Shown here one piece after another: positions 8,728-16,609 of a stretch of 64,000 nt of DNA. A program made the translations under genes and the position numbers. Source of the stretch: Pontibacter aquaedesilientis. Lineage in GTDB: Bacteria > Bacteroidota > Bacteroidia > Cytophagales > Hymenobacteraceae. The DNA lies in assembly GCF_014773225.1 (NCBI RefSeq), contig NZ_JACXAJ010000001.1:124001-188000 (forward strand). Reading direction: 5' to 3'. Positions within the stretch are counted from its first letter, which is position 1. Each line of letters opens with the position of its first letter. A model generated the notes under the pieces. It saw only the letters and a list, made by a program, of their open reading frames with translations, made no database searches and was not told the DNA's origin.

Positions 8728-9684
8728 ATGAAGCAAACTACCTCCACTATCCTCATGATCGAGCCGACCAACTTTGGCTTCAACCCCGACGCAGCCGAGA
8801 CCAATGCGTTTCAGCAACACCTAAGCGATTTTACGCAAGGGCAGGTGCAGGATATCGCTTTGCTGGAGTTTCGCAATGCGGTGGAGGAACTCCGGAAACT
8901 TGGTGTGGAGGTGATTACTTTCCGGGACCTCGAGAACTCGGCCACACCCGACTCCATCTTTCCCAACAACTGGTTCTCGACGCACCCGGAAGGCAAACTG
9001 GTGACCTACCCAATGGCCCCGGCCAGCAGGAGGGGAGAGCGCCGGGCGGATATCATCCGGCACCTCAAAGAAACCTGCCATTGCGGCGAACATGTGGCGC
9101 TGGAGTTTTATGAAGACCGGGAGACGCCCGTATACCTGGAAGGAACTGGCAGCCTGGTGCTTGACCGGGTAAACAAGATCGTCTATGCAGCCACCTCGCC
9201 CCGCACGGCTATCGAGCCACTGCTACACTTCTGCGGCCAGCTGGGCTACGAAGCGGTTACGTTTGAGGCCTACGGTCCGACCGGGGAGCTAATCTACCAT
9301 ACCAATGTGATGATGTGCATCGGCGATACCTTTGCGGTGGTAGGTATGGACGTGGTGGAGGAGCAGGATCGGGATAGACTTTATACCAGCCTGACTGGAA
9401 GCGGCAAAGAGATCATCGAGATCAGCAAGGCGCAAACGCACCAGCACTTCGCCGGTAACATGCTCCAGATTGAGAATAAGAAAGGTGAGCGCATATTGGT
9501 TATGTCGAAAGCGGCGTACGCGAGTTTGAATGAGAAGCAATTGAACCGGCTGAGGGCTCATAATGAGCACCTGCTCTACCTGCCGATTCACATGATCGAA
9601 AAGATTGGCGGCGGCAGTATCCGGTGTATGATCGCGGAGATTTTCAGGGCGGAGAAACAACTTTCCGACGATCCTATGCTTTAA
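8728..9684 (+). CDS. Amidinotransferase-fold hydrolase, CtlX-like (citrulline/arginine deiminase family)
   Basis: 318 residues from the ATG at 8728 (the open frame extends to a TTG at 8668 inside the upstream terminator, rejected). The protein opens with ILMIEPTNFGFN and carries IFPNNWFSTHPEG, a central HTNVMM and the C-terminal GGGSIRCMIAEIF with the nucleophilic Cys near residue 300, which is the Cys-His-acid layout of guanidino-modifying enzymes. It resembles the Bacteroidota proteins named CtlX (citrulline utilisation hydrolase); arginine deiminase activity is the main alternative. Cytoplasmic, no signal peptide. The substrate is inferred from family only. Confidence 0.85.
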   Translation: MKQTTSTILMIEPTNFGFNPDAAETNAFQQHLSDFTQGQVQDIALLEFRNAVEELRKLGVEVITFRDLENSATPDSIFPNNWFSTHPEGKLVTYPMAPASRRGERRADIIRHLKETCHCGEHVALEFYEDRETPVYLEGTGSLVLDRVNKIVYAATSPRTAIEPLLHFCGQLGYEAVTFEAYGPTGELIYHTNVMMCIGDTFAVVGMDVVEEQDRDRLYTSLTGSGKEIIEISKAQTHQHFAGNMLQIENKKGERILVMSKAAYASLNEKQLNRLRAHNEHLLYLPIHMIEKIGGGSIRCMIAEIFRAEKQLSDDPML

Positions 9685-9734
9685 CTTATCCGCCGTATAC
9701 CTAGCTTTGCAAGTTCAAATTTTCTGCGCCCTGC

Positions 9735-10646
9735 ATGAGTAGTATCATCTTGCTGTTTCTTTGCCTGATCGTGGGGGTGCTGCTGCGCCGGGTGCCTGCC
9801 TTCCCGAGTACCTCGCCGATTGTTCTCAACCAGTTCATCATCCATATTTCGCTTCCGGCTCTGGCGCTCTACGCTATACCTGAAGTGGAGTTGGATAGCA
9901 CGGTGTTGCTGCCAGTCGGCGTGGCCTGGATCTGTTTTGGGGCGGCAGCAGCCTTTTTCTATACCTTGGGGCGAATCTATGGCTGGTCCAAAAAACTGGT
10001 GGGCTGCCTTATTCTCACAGCTGGTTTGGGCAATACCTCTTTCGTGGGCTTCCCGATCATCGAGGCACTGTATGGCAAGCAGGGTTTGCAGACGGCGATT
10101 TTGGTGGACCTGCCTGGTACCTTTGTGGTGGTTTCTACGCTGGGGATAGCCTTGGCGGCTTATTTTTCCAAAGGCCAACCGGATTTTAAGTCCATCGGCC
10201 TCAAGATATTGACTTTTCCGCCTTTCCTGGTTTTCGTGATCGCCTTTGCCATGAACGTGGCCAATCTGCACTTTTCGGATGATTGGAAAGATGTGTTTAG
10301 CCGACTGGGCAGCACCGTAACGCCACTGGCGCTGGTGAGTGTGGGCATGCAGTTGCGCATCGAGCGCCGGAGCAAGCATTGGCGATTTTTGGCCTTGGGC
10401 CTGGCCTTTCAGCTGATACTGGCTCCTTTGCTGATTTTTGTGCTCTATGCCGTGGTGCTGGGTATGCACGGTCCGGTGGTGCAGGTAAGCATCCTCGAGG
10501 CAGGTATGGCGCCTATGATTACGGCTTCCATAGTAGCAATATCCTACGGACTTAAGCCCCGGCTGGCCTCCATGATGGTAGGCTTCGGTATCCCGCTTTC
10601 GTTTATCACGCTGGCTTTTTGGTATTGGCTGGTGCAGGGGCTGTGA
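9735..10646 (+). CDS. AEC-family transporter (auxin efflux carrier type permease)
   Basis: 303 residues and almost entirely hydrophobic, with about ten membrane segments in two five-helix halves. The first half contains LNQFIIHISLPALAL and the unwound-helix signature GNTSFVGFPI; the second contains VTPLALVSVGMQL and EAGMAPMITAS. These are typical of bacterial AEC permeases, which carry organic anions or malonate-like solutes; the substrate cannot be read from sequence. It starts 50 nt after the CtlX-like gene on the same strand, so co-expression is possible. Confidence 0.9.
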   Translation: MSSIILLFLCLIVGVLLRRVPAFPSTSPIVLNQFIIHISLPALALYAIPEVELDSTVLLPVGVAWICFGAAAAFFYTLGRIYGWSKKLVGCLILTAGLGNTSFVGFPIIEALYGKQGLQTAILVDLPGTFVVVSTLGIALAAYFSKGQPDFKSIGLKILTFPPFLVFVIAFAMNVANLHFSDDWKDVFSRLGSTVTPLALVSVGMQLRIERRSKHWRFLALGLAFQLILAPLLIFVLYAVVLGMHGPVVQVSILEAGMAPMITASIVAISYGLKPRLASMMVGFGIPLSFITLAFWYWLVQGL

Positions 10647-10736
10647 GGGATAGAATTAGCTAATCCTGAAGTTTTCTCGTTATTTTACAAAGTATAAACA
10701 CATAGTCGGGGCATAAATTTCCGGCCATTTTAGCAT

Positions 10737-11744
10737 ATGACACAGCACACATCCGACGGTATTCGCTTAAATAAATTCATCAGCGACGCAGGCGTTTGCT
10801 CCCGACGGGAAGCCGACAAACTGATAGAGCAGGGGCGCGTGATGGTGAACGGCAAACTGCCGGAGGTCGGAGCCAGGGTGAAAGCCAAGGACAAAATACA
10901 GGTAGACGGCAAGACGCTGCACATCGACCAGGTAGAGCCCGTATACCTGGCGTTGAACAAACCGGCCGGCATCGAAACCACCACGGACCTCTCTCAGAGA
11001 GACAACATCATCCGCTTTGTGAACTACCCGGAGCGCATCTTCCCGATCGGCCGCCTCGACAAAGACTCCGAAGGGCTGATTTTTCTGACCAACGATGGCG
11101 ACATCGTCAACAAGATTCTCCGGGCGGGCAACAAGCATGAGAAGGAGTACATTGTGACGGTTGACAAGCCCATTACGCCAGATTTTGTGGAGAAAATGAG
11201 CAATGGCGTGTCTATACTTGGGGTGAATACCAAGAAATGCTTTGTCGAGCAGCTGGGACCAAATAAATTCCGCATTATCCTAACACAGGGCATGAACCGC
11301 CAGATTAGGCGCATGTGCGAGGCGCTGGGCTATGAGGTACAAACCCTGCAACGCATCCGCATCATGAACATCACGCTGACCAAAATTCCTTTGGGCCAGT
11401 GGCGCGAACTGACAGAGACAGAGATTGCCATGCTGCACAGCCTGGTAGCCGACTCCGTGAAAACCGAAGAAGGCTCTGTGGGGAAGAAAAAAGCGGCCGC
11501 CAACCAATCGCAGGCGACCAAGCCTGCCCGTAAAAAATCGCCGGTTGGCAACCGACCCGCCCGGAAAGAGGGAGGCCCAGGAAAGAAAAGCAGCTTCGGG
11601 GCAAGCGATGCCAAAGGAAGCAGGGGGCAGCGCGGCGCTTCGAAAGGAGCAGGTACAAAGAAGTCAGGTCCTAAGAGCAACACCGGTTCCAGGGGAGCCA
11701 GCCGGAATGCAGCACCCAAGGGCGGCGGCAAAAAAAGACGCTAA
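10737..11744 (+). CDS. rluF: 23S rRNA pseudouridine synthase RluF with basic C-terminal tail
   Basis: 335 residues. An N-terminal S4 RNA-binding domain (about 9-65, RLNKFISDAGVCSRREADKL) is followed by the RsuA/RluF catalytic domain (about 68-240) with catalytic Asp108 in GRLDKDSEGL and the QGMNRQIRRM motif. It should convert a uridine of the 23S rRNA peptidyl-transferase region (U2604 in E. coli numbering for RluF) to pseudouridine. Residues from about 250 are a low-complexity tail of Lys, Arg, Gly, Ser and Ala that should be disordered and bind RNA; such tails are common in Bacteroidota homologues. A long terminator hairpin follows at 11764-11829. Confidence 0.93.
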   Translation: MTQHTSDGIRLNKFISDAGVCSRREADKLIEQGRVMVNGKLPEVGARVKAKDKIQVDGKTLHIDQVEPVYLALNKPAGIETTTDLSQRDNIIRFVNYPERIFPIGRLDKDSEGLIFLTNDGDIVNKILRAGNKHEKEYIVTVDKPITPDFVEKMSNGVSILGVNTKKCFVEQLGPNKFRIILTQGMNRQIRRMCEALGYEVQTLQRIRIMNITLTKIPLGQWRELTETEIAMLHSLVADSVKTEEGSVGKKKAAANQSQATKPARKKSPVGNRPARKEGGPGKKSSFGASDAKGSRGQRGASKGAGTKKSGPKSNTGSRGASRNAAPKGGGKKRR

Positions 11745-11763
11745 TGCTGCGGTGATCGCAATA

Positions 11764-11829
11764 AAACAGTAAAGCCGGTGCATCAGGCAGGTTCTTATAC
11801 CTATACCTGGTGCACCGGCTTTACTGTTT
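11764..11829. terminator. Bidirectional terminator between rluF and zinc-ribbon gene
   Basis: A 19-bp perfect stem (11764-11782 with 11811-11829), extended by a wobble pair and 4 more pairs, lies between convergent genes. Flanking A- and T-runs fit termination in both directions. The loop contains two overlapping copies of TATACCT. Confidence 0.9.
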
Positions 11830-11836
11830 CTAAATT

Positions 11837-12499
11837 TTACTGAATTCCTTCCTCCTCTGATTCGGACTCCTCTTCTGGGTAGGCATTCAATTTTATCTTC
11901 TCGATCTGCAGGTAAGTCTTGAACTGGTGGATGAGTTTGTCCATTTCCTTTTCCTTCTGCTGCAGAGCATCCACTTCTTCATCCGATGTTTCCAGCACCG
12001 GGCGCAGGCGGCTCAGGCTTTCGTTCATTTGGGCGACGGCGTCTTCTGTATGTGCCACTACTTCCGGGCTCTGCTCAGCCTGCATAGCCAGTTGCAGCTG
12101 GCCGATATACATTTCCAGGAATTCCACCATGTCCCAGGGATTGTTCGGGCGGTTCCAGGTAAAGGCTGTGTTGCAGCGGCGGCACTTGTAGGTGTTGCAT
12201 TTCCAGCCCTGCTGGTTGGTAGTGGCACCGGTGCGCTTCAGCATATCAGCTTTGCCGCATTTCGGGCATTGGGCATTGTCTTCGATGATGTTGAGCAGGC
12301 GCTCCCGCTTGTCCATGATGGCGGTACGGTTGGCGGCATGCGTCAGGAGCTGCGTCTCCAGGTTTTCGCAGGCAGTGGTCAGTTGCGAGTGTTCTGCGCT
12401 GAGTTCTCCTTCCTCCATCAGTCGCGCAGCACGCTTACTGAAAAAGCGTATCAGTTTGATCAGTTCTCTCTCGTTAGGCTTCAGTGCAGGTTGCTTCAT
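11837..12499 (-). CDS. Coiled-coil protein with central zinc ribbon, function unknown
   Basis: 220 residues. N- and C-terminal parts are charged, heptad-like helices (for example about 150-205, rich in Glu, Lys and Leu). The centre (about 78-110) holds a CPKCG knuckle and a second WKCNTYKCRRC knuckle, which together can bind one zinc ion. No signal peptide or membrane segment; the C-terminus is very acidic (EEESESEEE). The family is not recognised and no enzymatic motif is seen. It is convergent with rluF and transcribed alone. Confidence 0.8.
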   Translation of the reverse strand: MKQPALKPNERELIKLIRFFSKRAARLMEEGELSAEHSQLTTACENLETQLLTHAANRTAIMDKRERLLNIIEDNAQCPKCGKADMLKRTGATTNQQGWKCNTYKCRRCNTAFTWNRPNNPWDMVEFLEMYIGQLQLAMQAEQSPEVVAHTEDAVAQMNESLSRLRPVLETSDEEVDALQQKEKEMDKLIHQFKTYLQIEKIKLNAYPEEESESEEEGIQ

Positions 12500-12701
12500 G
12501 TGTCGTGTGTTTGTTCAAAGTTACAAAATCTGAATTAAAGCACGAATTCTTCCAGTAACAGGCCGTAGGTATCAAGCCGTAGGTCACAAAACCTGTATAC
12601 CTGCACCAAGTTTTATGATGAGAACAGCTTTTTAAATAATTGAAATCTGGTAACCTAAAAGCCTAACCCAAATCAGACTTGGTTCTGATGACAAGTGACT
12701 T

Positions 12702-13238
12702 TTACTTATTCCCGGATTCCCGCAGGCGCTTGTAGATGCGGATAGCGAGCATGAGCAAAGCCGAAAAAAGGAGCAGCCCCACAATGCCCCATACCATGCT
12801 CAGGGTGTTTTTCAGCACGACCAGAAACACAATGGCGATCAGGAATACAGTGGCGACCTCGTTCCAGATGCGCAGTTGGGTAGAGTTGTATTTGATGATG
12901 CCCTGCTGCTGCTGTTTGAAAATACCGTGGCAGAGAAAATGATAGATATACAAACCAACCACAAAGGCCAGCTTCCAGACGAGCCAGCCAGGTATACCGC
13001 CGTACAGGTATAGCATGCTGAGACCGAAGATAAGCGTGAGCACCGCCGAGGGCCAGGTAATGCCATACCAAAGTCGCTTCTGCATGATCCGGAACTGATT
13101 CTGCAGGATACTGCGCTCCGGCTCCGGTTTCTCGGCTGCCTCTGCATAATAAATGAACAGGCGCACGATGTAGAACAATCCGGCAAACCAGGTAACGACG
13201 AAGATGATGTGCAGGGCTTTGATGTAGAAAAAGCTCAT
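12702..13238 (-). CDS. hemJ: HemJ-like protoporphyrinogen IX oxidase (CopD/UPF0093 family)
   Basis: 178 residues from the ATG at 13238 (MSFFYIKALHIIFV), the usual N-terminus and length of the family; a longer frame starts at TTG and is rejected. Four to five membrane helices, with the conserved His in KALHII, Arg in FIVRLF-like context and the RLWYGITWP segment seen in HemJ. It should oxidise protoporphyrinogen IX to protoporphyrin IX in the inner membrane for haem synthesis. Monocistronic in appearance. Confidence 0.85.
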   Translation of the reverse strand: MSFFYIKALHIIFVVTWFAGLFYIVRLFIYYAEAAEKPEPERSILQNQFRIMQKRLWYGITWPSAVLTLIFGLSMLYLYGGIPGWLVWKLAFVVGLYIYHFLCHGIFKQQQQGIIKYNSTQLRIWNEVATVFLIAIVFLVVLKNTLSMVWGIVGLLLFSALLMLAIRIYKRLRESGNK

Positions 13239-13635
13239 GGGCTGAGGGAGTGCTGTTTCTGCAAAGGTAATTAAAAACAAAAGTCTGGCATACCTGCGGC
13301 ATCTTTATAAGTAGACTGCGGGTTCAGGCTAAGAAATGACATTTGTCAGTCCTGCTGTTTTTTCTGAAATTTCAGTTTGATTAATCTGAACAGTGATGCT
13401 CCTTCAGAGGGGAGGGCTATTGATTTCTAGGAATAACTATACCCTTGAGGGGATTATAGGGGTGTAAAGCCAGTAGGAAGTTCACCTGCTAAATGGCAAT
13501 ACCCCACTAGCTCCCCTCAAGGGGATAATGTAGTTCACGTTATTTATAAATTCATTGCTATGAATTTATAATACAAGTTAGAACCTGACAGCCCTGACAA
13601 AACAAAGGAAGGACTTTTACTAAATAATTAAATCC
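13239..13635. other. Gene-free region, 397 nt, with an imperfect inverted repeat
   Basis: No gene is seen. CCCTTGAGGGG at 13442-13452 and CCCCTCAAGGG at about 13512-13522 are arms of an imperfect inverted repeat of the CCCCTC/GAGGGG type, which also occurs at 23.0-23.1 kb and 44.4 kb. The promoter of the rightward gene at 13636 must lie here, but no consensus box stands out. Confidence 0.5.
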
Positions 13636-14748
13636 ATGCTCGATCATATAACCACACCAACACTTTTACTCGACGAAACGAAATGCCGCCGGAACATCCG
13701 GATGATGGCGGACAAGGCAAACCGAAACAACAACGGACTAAGGCCGCACTTCAAGACGCACCAGTCGGCGCAGGTGGGGGAGTGGTTCCGGGAAACGGGC
13801 ACAACAGCTATCACAGTATCGTCACTTACCATGGCCCGCTACTTTGCTGATCATGGCTGGAATGATATTATGGTGGCTATACCTGTCAACATCCGCGAAA
13901 TGGAGCTGGTCAACGATCTGGCTGCCAGGATAAAGCTGCATTTGGTCGCTGTGAATATCGAAACGGTAGAGGCTTTGGCGCAGCAATTGCGGCACCCGGT
14001 GAACATCTGGCTGAAAATAGACACTGGTTACCGTCGCACCGGCATCCTGCCCCATAGCCACGAGGAATTGGATCTAATCGTCGACTTGATCGGGCAAAGC
14101 GACAAACTGCACTTTACCGGCGTGCTGGCCCACGACGGCCATACCTACAAGCAGACCGACAAGGACGCCATCCGGACCATCCACCATACCACAGTCTTCC
14201 TGCTGCACCTCGTGCGCGACAGGTATAAGGCCCGTTTCCCGGAACTGCAGGTGTCCATCGGCGACACGCCTTCCTGCAGCATACTTGAAACCATCGCGGG
14301 AGTAGATGAGATACGGCCCGGCAATTACGTCTTCTACGACCTCACGCAGCAGCATATTGGCTCCTGTGCCTTTGAGCAAATAGCGGTGTGTATGGCTTGT
14401 CCGGTCATCGCTAAACACCCGGAGCGCAACGAGCTCATTGTTCATGGCGGCAGCGTGCATTTCTCGAAAGACAGCCTGCCGCAACCCGATGGAACCGTGA
14501 TTTTCGGACGCGTGGTTGAGTTGTCGGATAATGGCTGGCCTGCCCCGCTGGAAGGGATAGAGGTGGTGTCGCTTTCGCAGGAACATGGTACGGTCAGAGC
14601 CAGCAAAGAGCTGTTTGACAAGTATAAGATCGGTGACCTGATGGGCATACTGCCTATCCATTCCTGCCTCACCGCTGACCTCATGAAGGGCTATGTCACG
14701 CTGGACGGAAAGCAACTGGAGCACCTCTCCGGTATAGCCTTCCGCTAG
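13636..14748 (+). CDS. D-threonine aldolase / D-serine dehydratase-like PLP enzyme
   Basis: 370 residues. An alanine-racemase-type TIM barrel (about 8-245) carries the PLP lysine at Lys40 in RPHFKTHQ, and a D-serine-dehydratase-like C-terminal domain (about 255-360) follows. The metal-binding pair seen in D-threonine aldolases is present as His in SLSQEHG and Cys in PIHSCLT. It should act on D-beta-hydroxy amino acids in the cytoplasm, with PLP and a divalent metal. Whether it is an aldolase or a dehydratase cannot be decided from sequence. Single gene between two long intergenic regions. Confidence 0.88.
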   Translation: MLDHITTPTLLLDETKCRRNIRMMADKANRNNNGLRPHFKTHQSAQVGEWFRETGTTAITVSSLTMARYFADHGWNDIMVAIPVNIREMELVNDLAARIKLHLVAVNIETVEALAQQLRHPVNIWLKIDTGYRRTGILPHSHEELDLIVDLIGQSDKLHFTGVLAHDGHTYKQTDKDAIRTIHHTTVFLLHLVRDRYKARFPELQVSIGDTPSCSILETIAGVDEIRPGNYVFYDLTQQHIGSCAFEQIAVCMACPVIAKHPERNELIVHGGSVHFSKDSLPQPDGTVIFGRVVELSDNGWPAPLEGIEVVSLSQEHGTVRASKELFDKYKIGDLMGILPIHSCLTADLMKGYVTLDGKQLEHLSGIAFR

Positions 14749-14822
14749 GCGATCTTTTTTGGGCGCAGCTATACCTTGCATTTGCCCGAAAGGTATATCT
14801 TTGCCAATCTCCGCAGGAAGCT

Positions 14823-15701
14823 ATGAGTACAGTCAAGACACCTCATCCAATGAAGGCCATCCGGACGCCTAAGGCTGCAACAGCTTCTAAGGTGCTCAGA
14901 GCTGCGCCTAAACGAAAAAAGCCTAAGAAAAAGCAATCGAAGCTGCCATTCTGGATCGGGCTGGGTGTGATGTCATTCATCGGTGTGTTAGTGCTTTACG
15001 TGGAGTTCTTCGCCGAGAAAAAACAGCCGGTCTGGCCGGAAGGGCACAGTCCACTGGGCAACACCATCCTGGGGATTGATGTGTCGAAATACCAGCGTAA
15101 AATCAACTGGGAGAAAGTACGGGACAATGACGTTTCCTTCGCCTTCATTAAAGCCACCGAGGGTCAAAAGCTAAAAGACAGTCATTTTGAGCGCAATTGG
15201 GAAAAAACCCAAGAGGTAGGCATTATCCGTGGGGCCTATCATTTCTATCTGCCCACTGTAAAGCCCGATATTCAGGCCCGGAATTTTACCGAAACCGTTA
15301 CGCTGCAGGTGGGCGACCTGCCCCCTGTGCTGGATGTGGAGGTACGGGGCAAACAACCGCTTAACCATTTCCGGGGCGACCTGAAAGAGTGGCTAGTGCT
15401 GGTGGAGCGAGCCTATGGCGTGAAGCCGATCATCTACACAGGGTATAGCTTTTACAAGGATTACCTGGAAGGTTACTTTGATGAGTATACCCTTTGGATT
15501 GCGCACTACAACGTGAAGGAACTCCAAGTACAGCGTACTGAGCGAACCTTGCTCTCCTTCTGGCAGCATACCGACAAAGGCGTGATCGAGGGCATCAAAG
15601 GGCCGGTGGATTGCAATATCTTTTATGGATCCAAGCAGGAAATCCGGAAGCTGTGCCTGCAGCCTAAGGAAACCGCTAAAACAGGAAAGGCGCAACTCTA
15701 A
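14823..15701 (+). CDS. Membrane-anchored GH25 lysozyme-like muramidase
   Basis: 292 residues. A very basic N-terminus (KRKKPKKKQSK) precedes one transmembrane helix (about 41-63) and then a GH25 domain (about 80-275). It begins ILGIDVSKYQ with catalytic-region Asp86; the second acidic site is VLDVEV with Asp171 and Glu173, as in Chalaropsis-type lysozymes that cut MurNAc-GlcNAc bonds. The N-in signal anchor puts the enzyme in the periplasm, suggesting peptidoglycan remodelling rather than secretion. The stop codon overlaps the terminator stem. Confidence 0.9.
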   Translation: MSTVKTPHPMKAIRTPKAATASKVLRAAPKRKKPKKKQSKLPFWIGLGVMSFIGVLVLYVEFFAEKKQPVWPEGHSPLGNTILGIDVSKYQRKINWEKVRDNDVSFAFIKATEGQKLKDSHFERNWEKTQEVGIIRGAYHFYLPTVKPDIQARNFTETVTLQVGDLPPVLDVEVRGKQPLNHFRGDLKEWLVLVERAYGVKPIIYTGYSFYKDYLEGYFDEYTLWIAHYNVKELQVQRTERTLLSFWQHTDKGVIEGIKGPVDCNIFYGSKQEIRKLCLQPKETAKTGKAQL

Positions 15702-15720
15702 GCTGCGCCTTTCCTGTTTT
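15678..15720. terminator. Bidirectional terminator after GH25 gene
   Basis: A 17-bp perfect stem (15678-15694 with 15704-15720), a 9-nt loop and an A/T-run on each side. It includes the last codons and stop of the GH25 gene and faces the convergent disordered-protein gene. Confidence 0.9.
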
Positions 15721-15737
15721 TATAAGCTTATAACTCC

Positions 15738-16490
15738 CTACCAGTCTGTGTTCCATCTGTTTTTAGCGGTGTTGAATTCGTGCGTCTTGCGCTCCTCCCG
15801 ACTTCCCTGGCGGTCTTTATCTAAAAAACCGGAAGAGCCATAGTCACCGGGGCTATACTTGCCTCGGGAGGTTCGGTGGTAGCCGCCTCCCATGTAATTG
15901 CCCTGGTCGTCGCCGTAGTTGGAGCTGTAGTAGTCGTCCCGCTCAAAGTCATACCTGCCCTGCCCGCGGCTACCCTGGAAACGGCGGGAGGTTTCATGCC
16001 CATACAAGTCTTCGCGGTCAGAATCGTCATAGCTACGGCGACCAGCATCATGCTGTCGTTGGTCGTTTCTGCCGTAGTGACGCCCTTCTTCCCGGTAGCC
16101 GGACGGTCTGGAGCGCTCCCCGCTATACCTGCGGGATGAATCGGTGCCACTGTCATACGGATGCCCCGAATCGTGGTGGCCGCCTCTTGAATCGCCAAAG
16201 CCCTGCGCACCGCCGTAACTGCCCATGTTGCCGTAATTATGGGATTGCTCAAAGCGGTCATAGGGTGTTACATGTATGTCTTCGTAACGGCGGGATCCTC
16301 CCATCTCGTTGCCCTGGTTGCCCCATGTACCCTGATCGCTTTGGTTGCCATAGCCGCCCCTTACAGGAGAACCATAGTCGTCGAAGCGGTGGCCGAAGTC
16401 ACGCTCAGGGTGTCTGTAACGCTCAGAGCGATGGGTATGGAAACTGCTTTCGTGCTGTCCGTAATCACGGTCTGATGAATATCTGTTCAT
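15738..16490 (-). CDS. Intrinsically disordered Tyr/Arg/Gly/Asp-rich protein, unknown function
   Basis: 250 residues of low-complexity sequence. By hand count it has 23 tyrosines but only one Ile, two Val and two Leu, so no globular core can form. RG/GG and YG/YD dipeptides recur throughout (RYSGERSRPSGY, GNYMGGGYHR), with many His, Ser and Asp. No signal peptide or membrane segment. The composition is like RGG/YG proteins that bind RNA or form condensates, and like desiccation/stress-related disordered proteins; which applies here is unknown. The frame has an ATG start, its own intergenic space and a terminator, supporting a real gene. Confidence 0.75.
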   Translation of the reverse strand: MNRYSSDRDYGQHESSFHTHRSERYRHPERDFGHRFDDYGSPVRGGYGNQSDQGTWGNQGNEMGGSRRYEDIHVTPYDRFEQSHNYGNMGSYGGAQGFGDSRGGHHDSGHPYDSGTDSSRRYSGERSRPSGYREEGRHYGRNDQRQHDAGRRSYDDSDREDLYGHETSRRFQGSRGQGRYDFERDDYYSSNYGDDQGNYMGGGYHRTSRGKYSPGDYGSSGFLDKDRQGSREERKTHEFNTAKNRWNTDW

Positions 16491-16609
16491 AGCTCAATTA
16501 TTTTGCGTTTATAACATTATACCTTATTATAAACGAAGCGCTGTGGTATCGGTTGAGCTATCTTGGCCAGACAAGCCACATGGCCTCCCACCTTTTTGGG
16601 ACGGAAATA

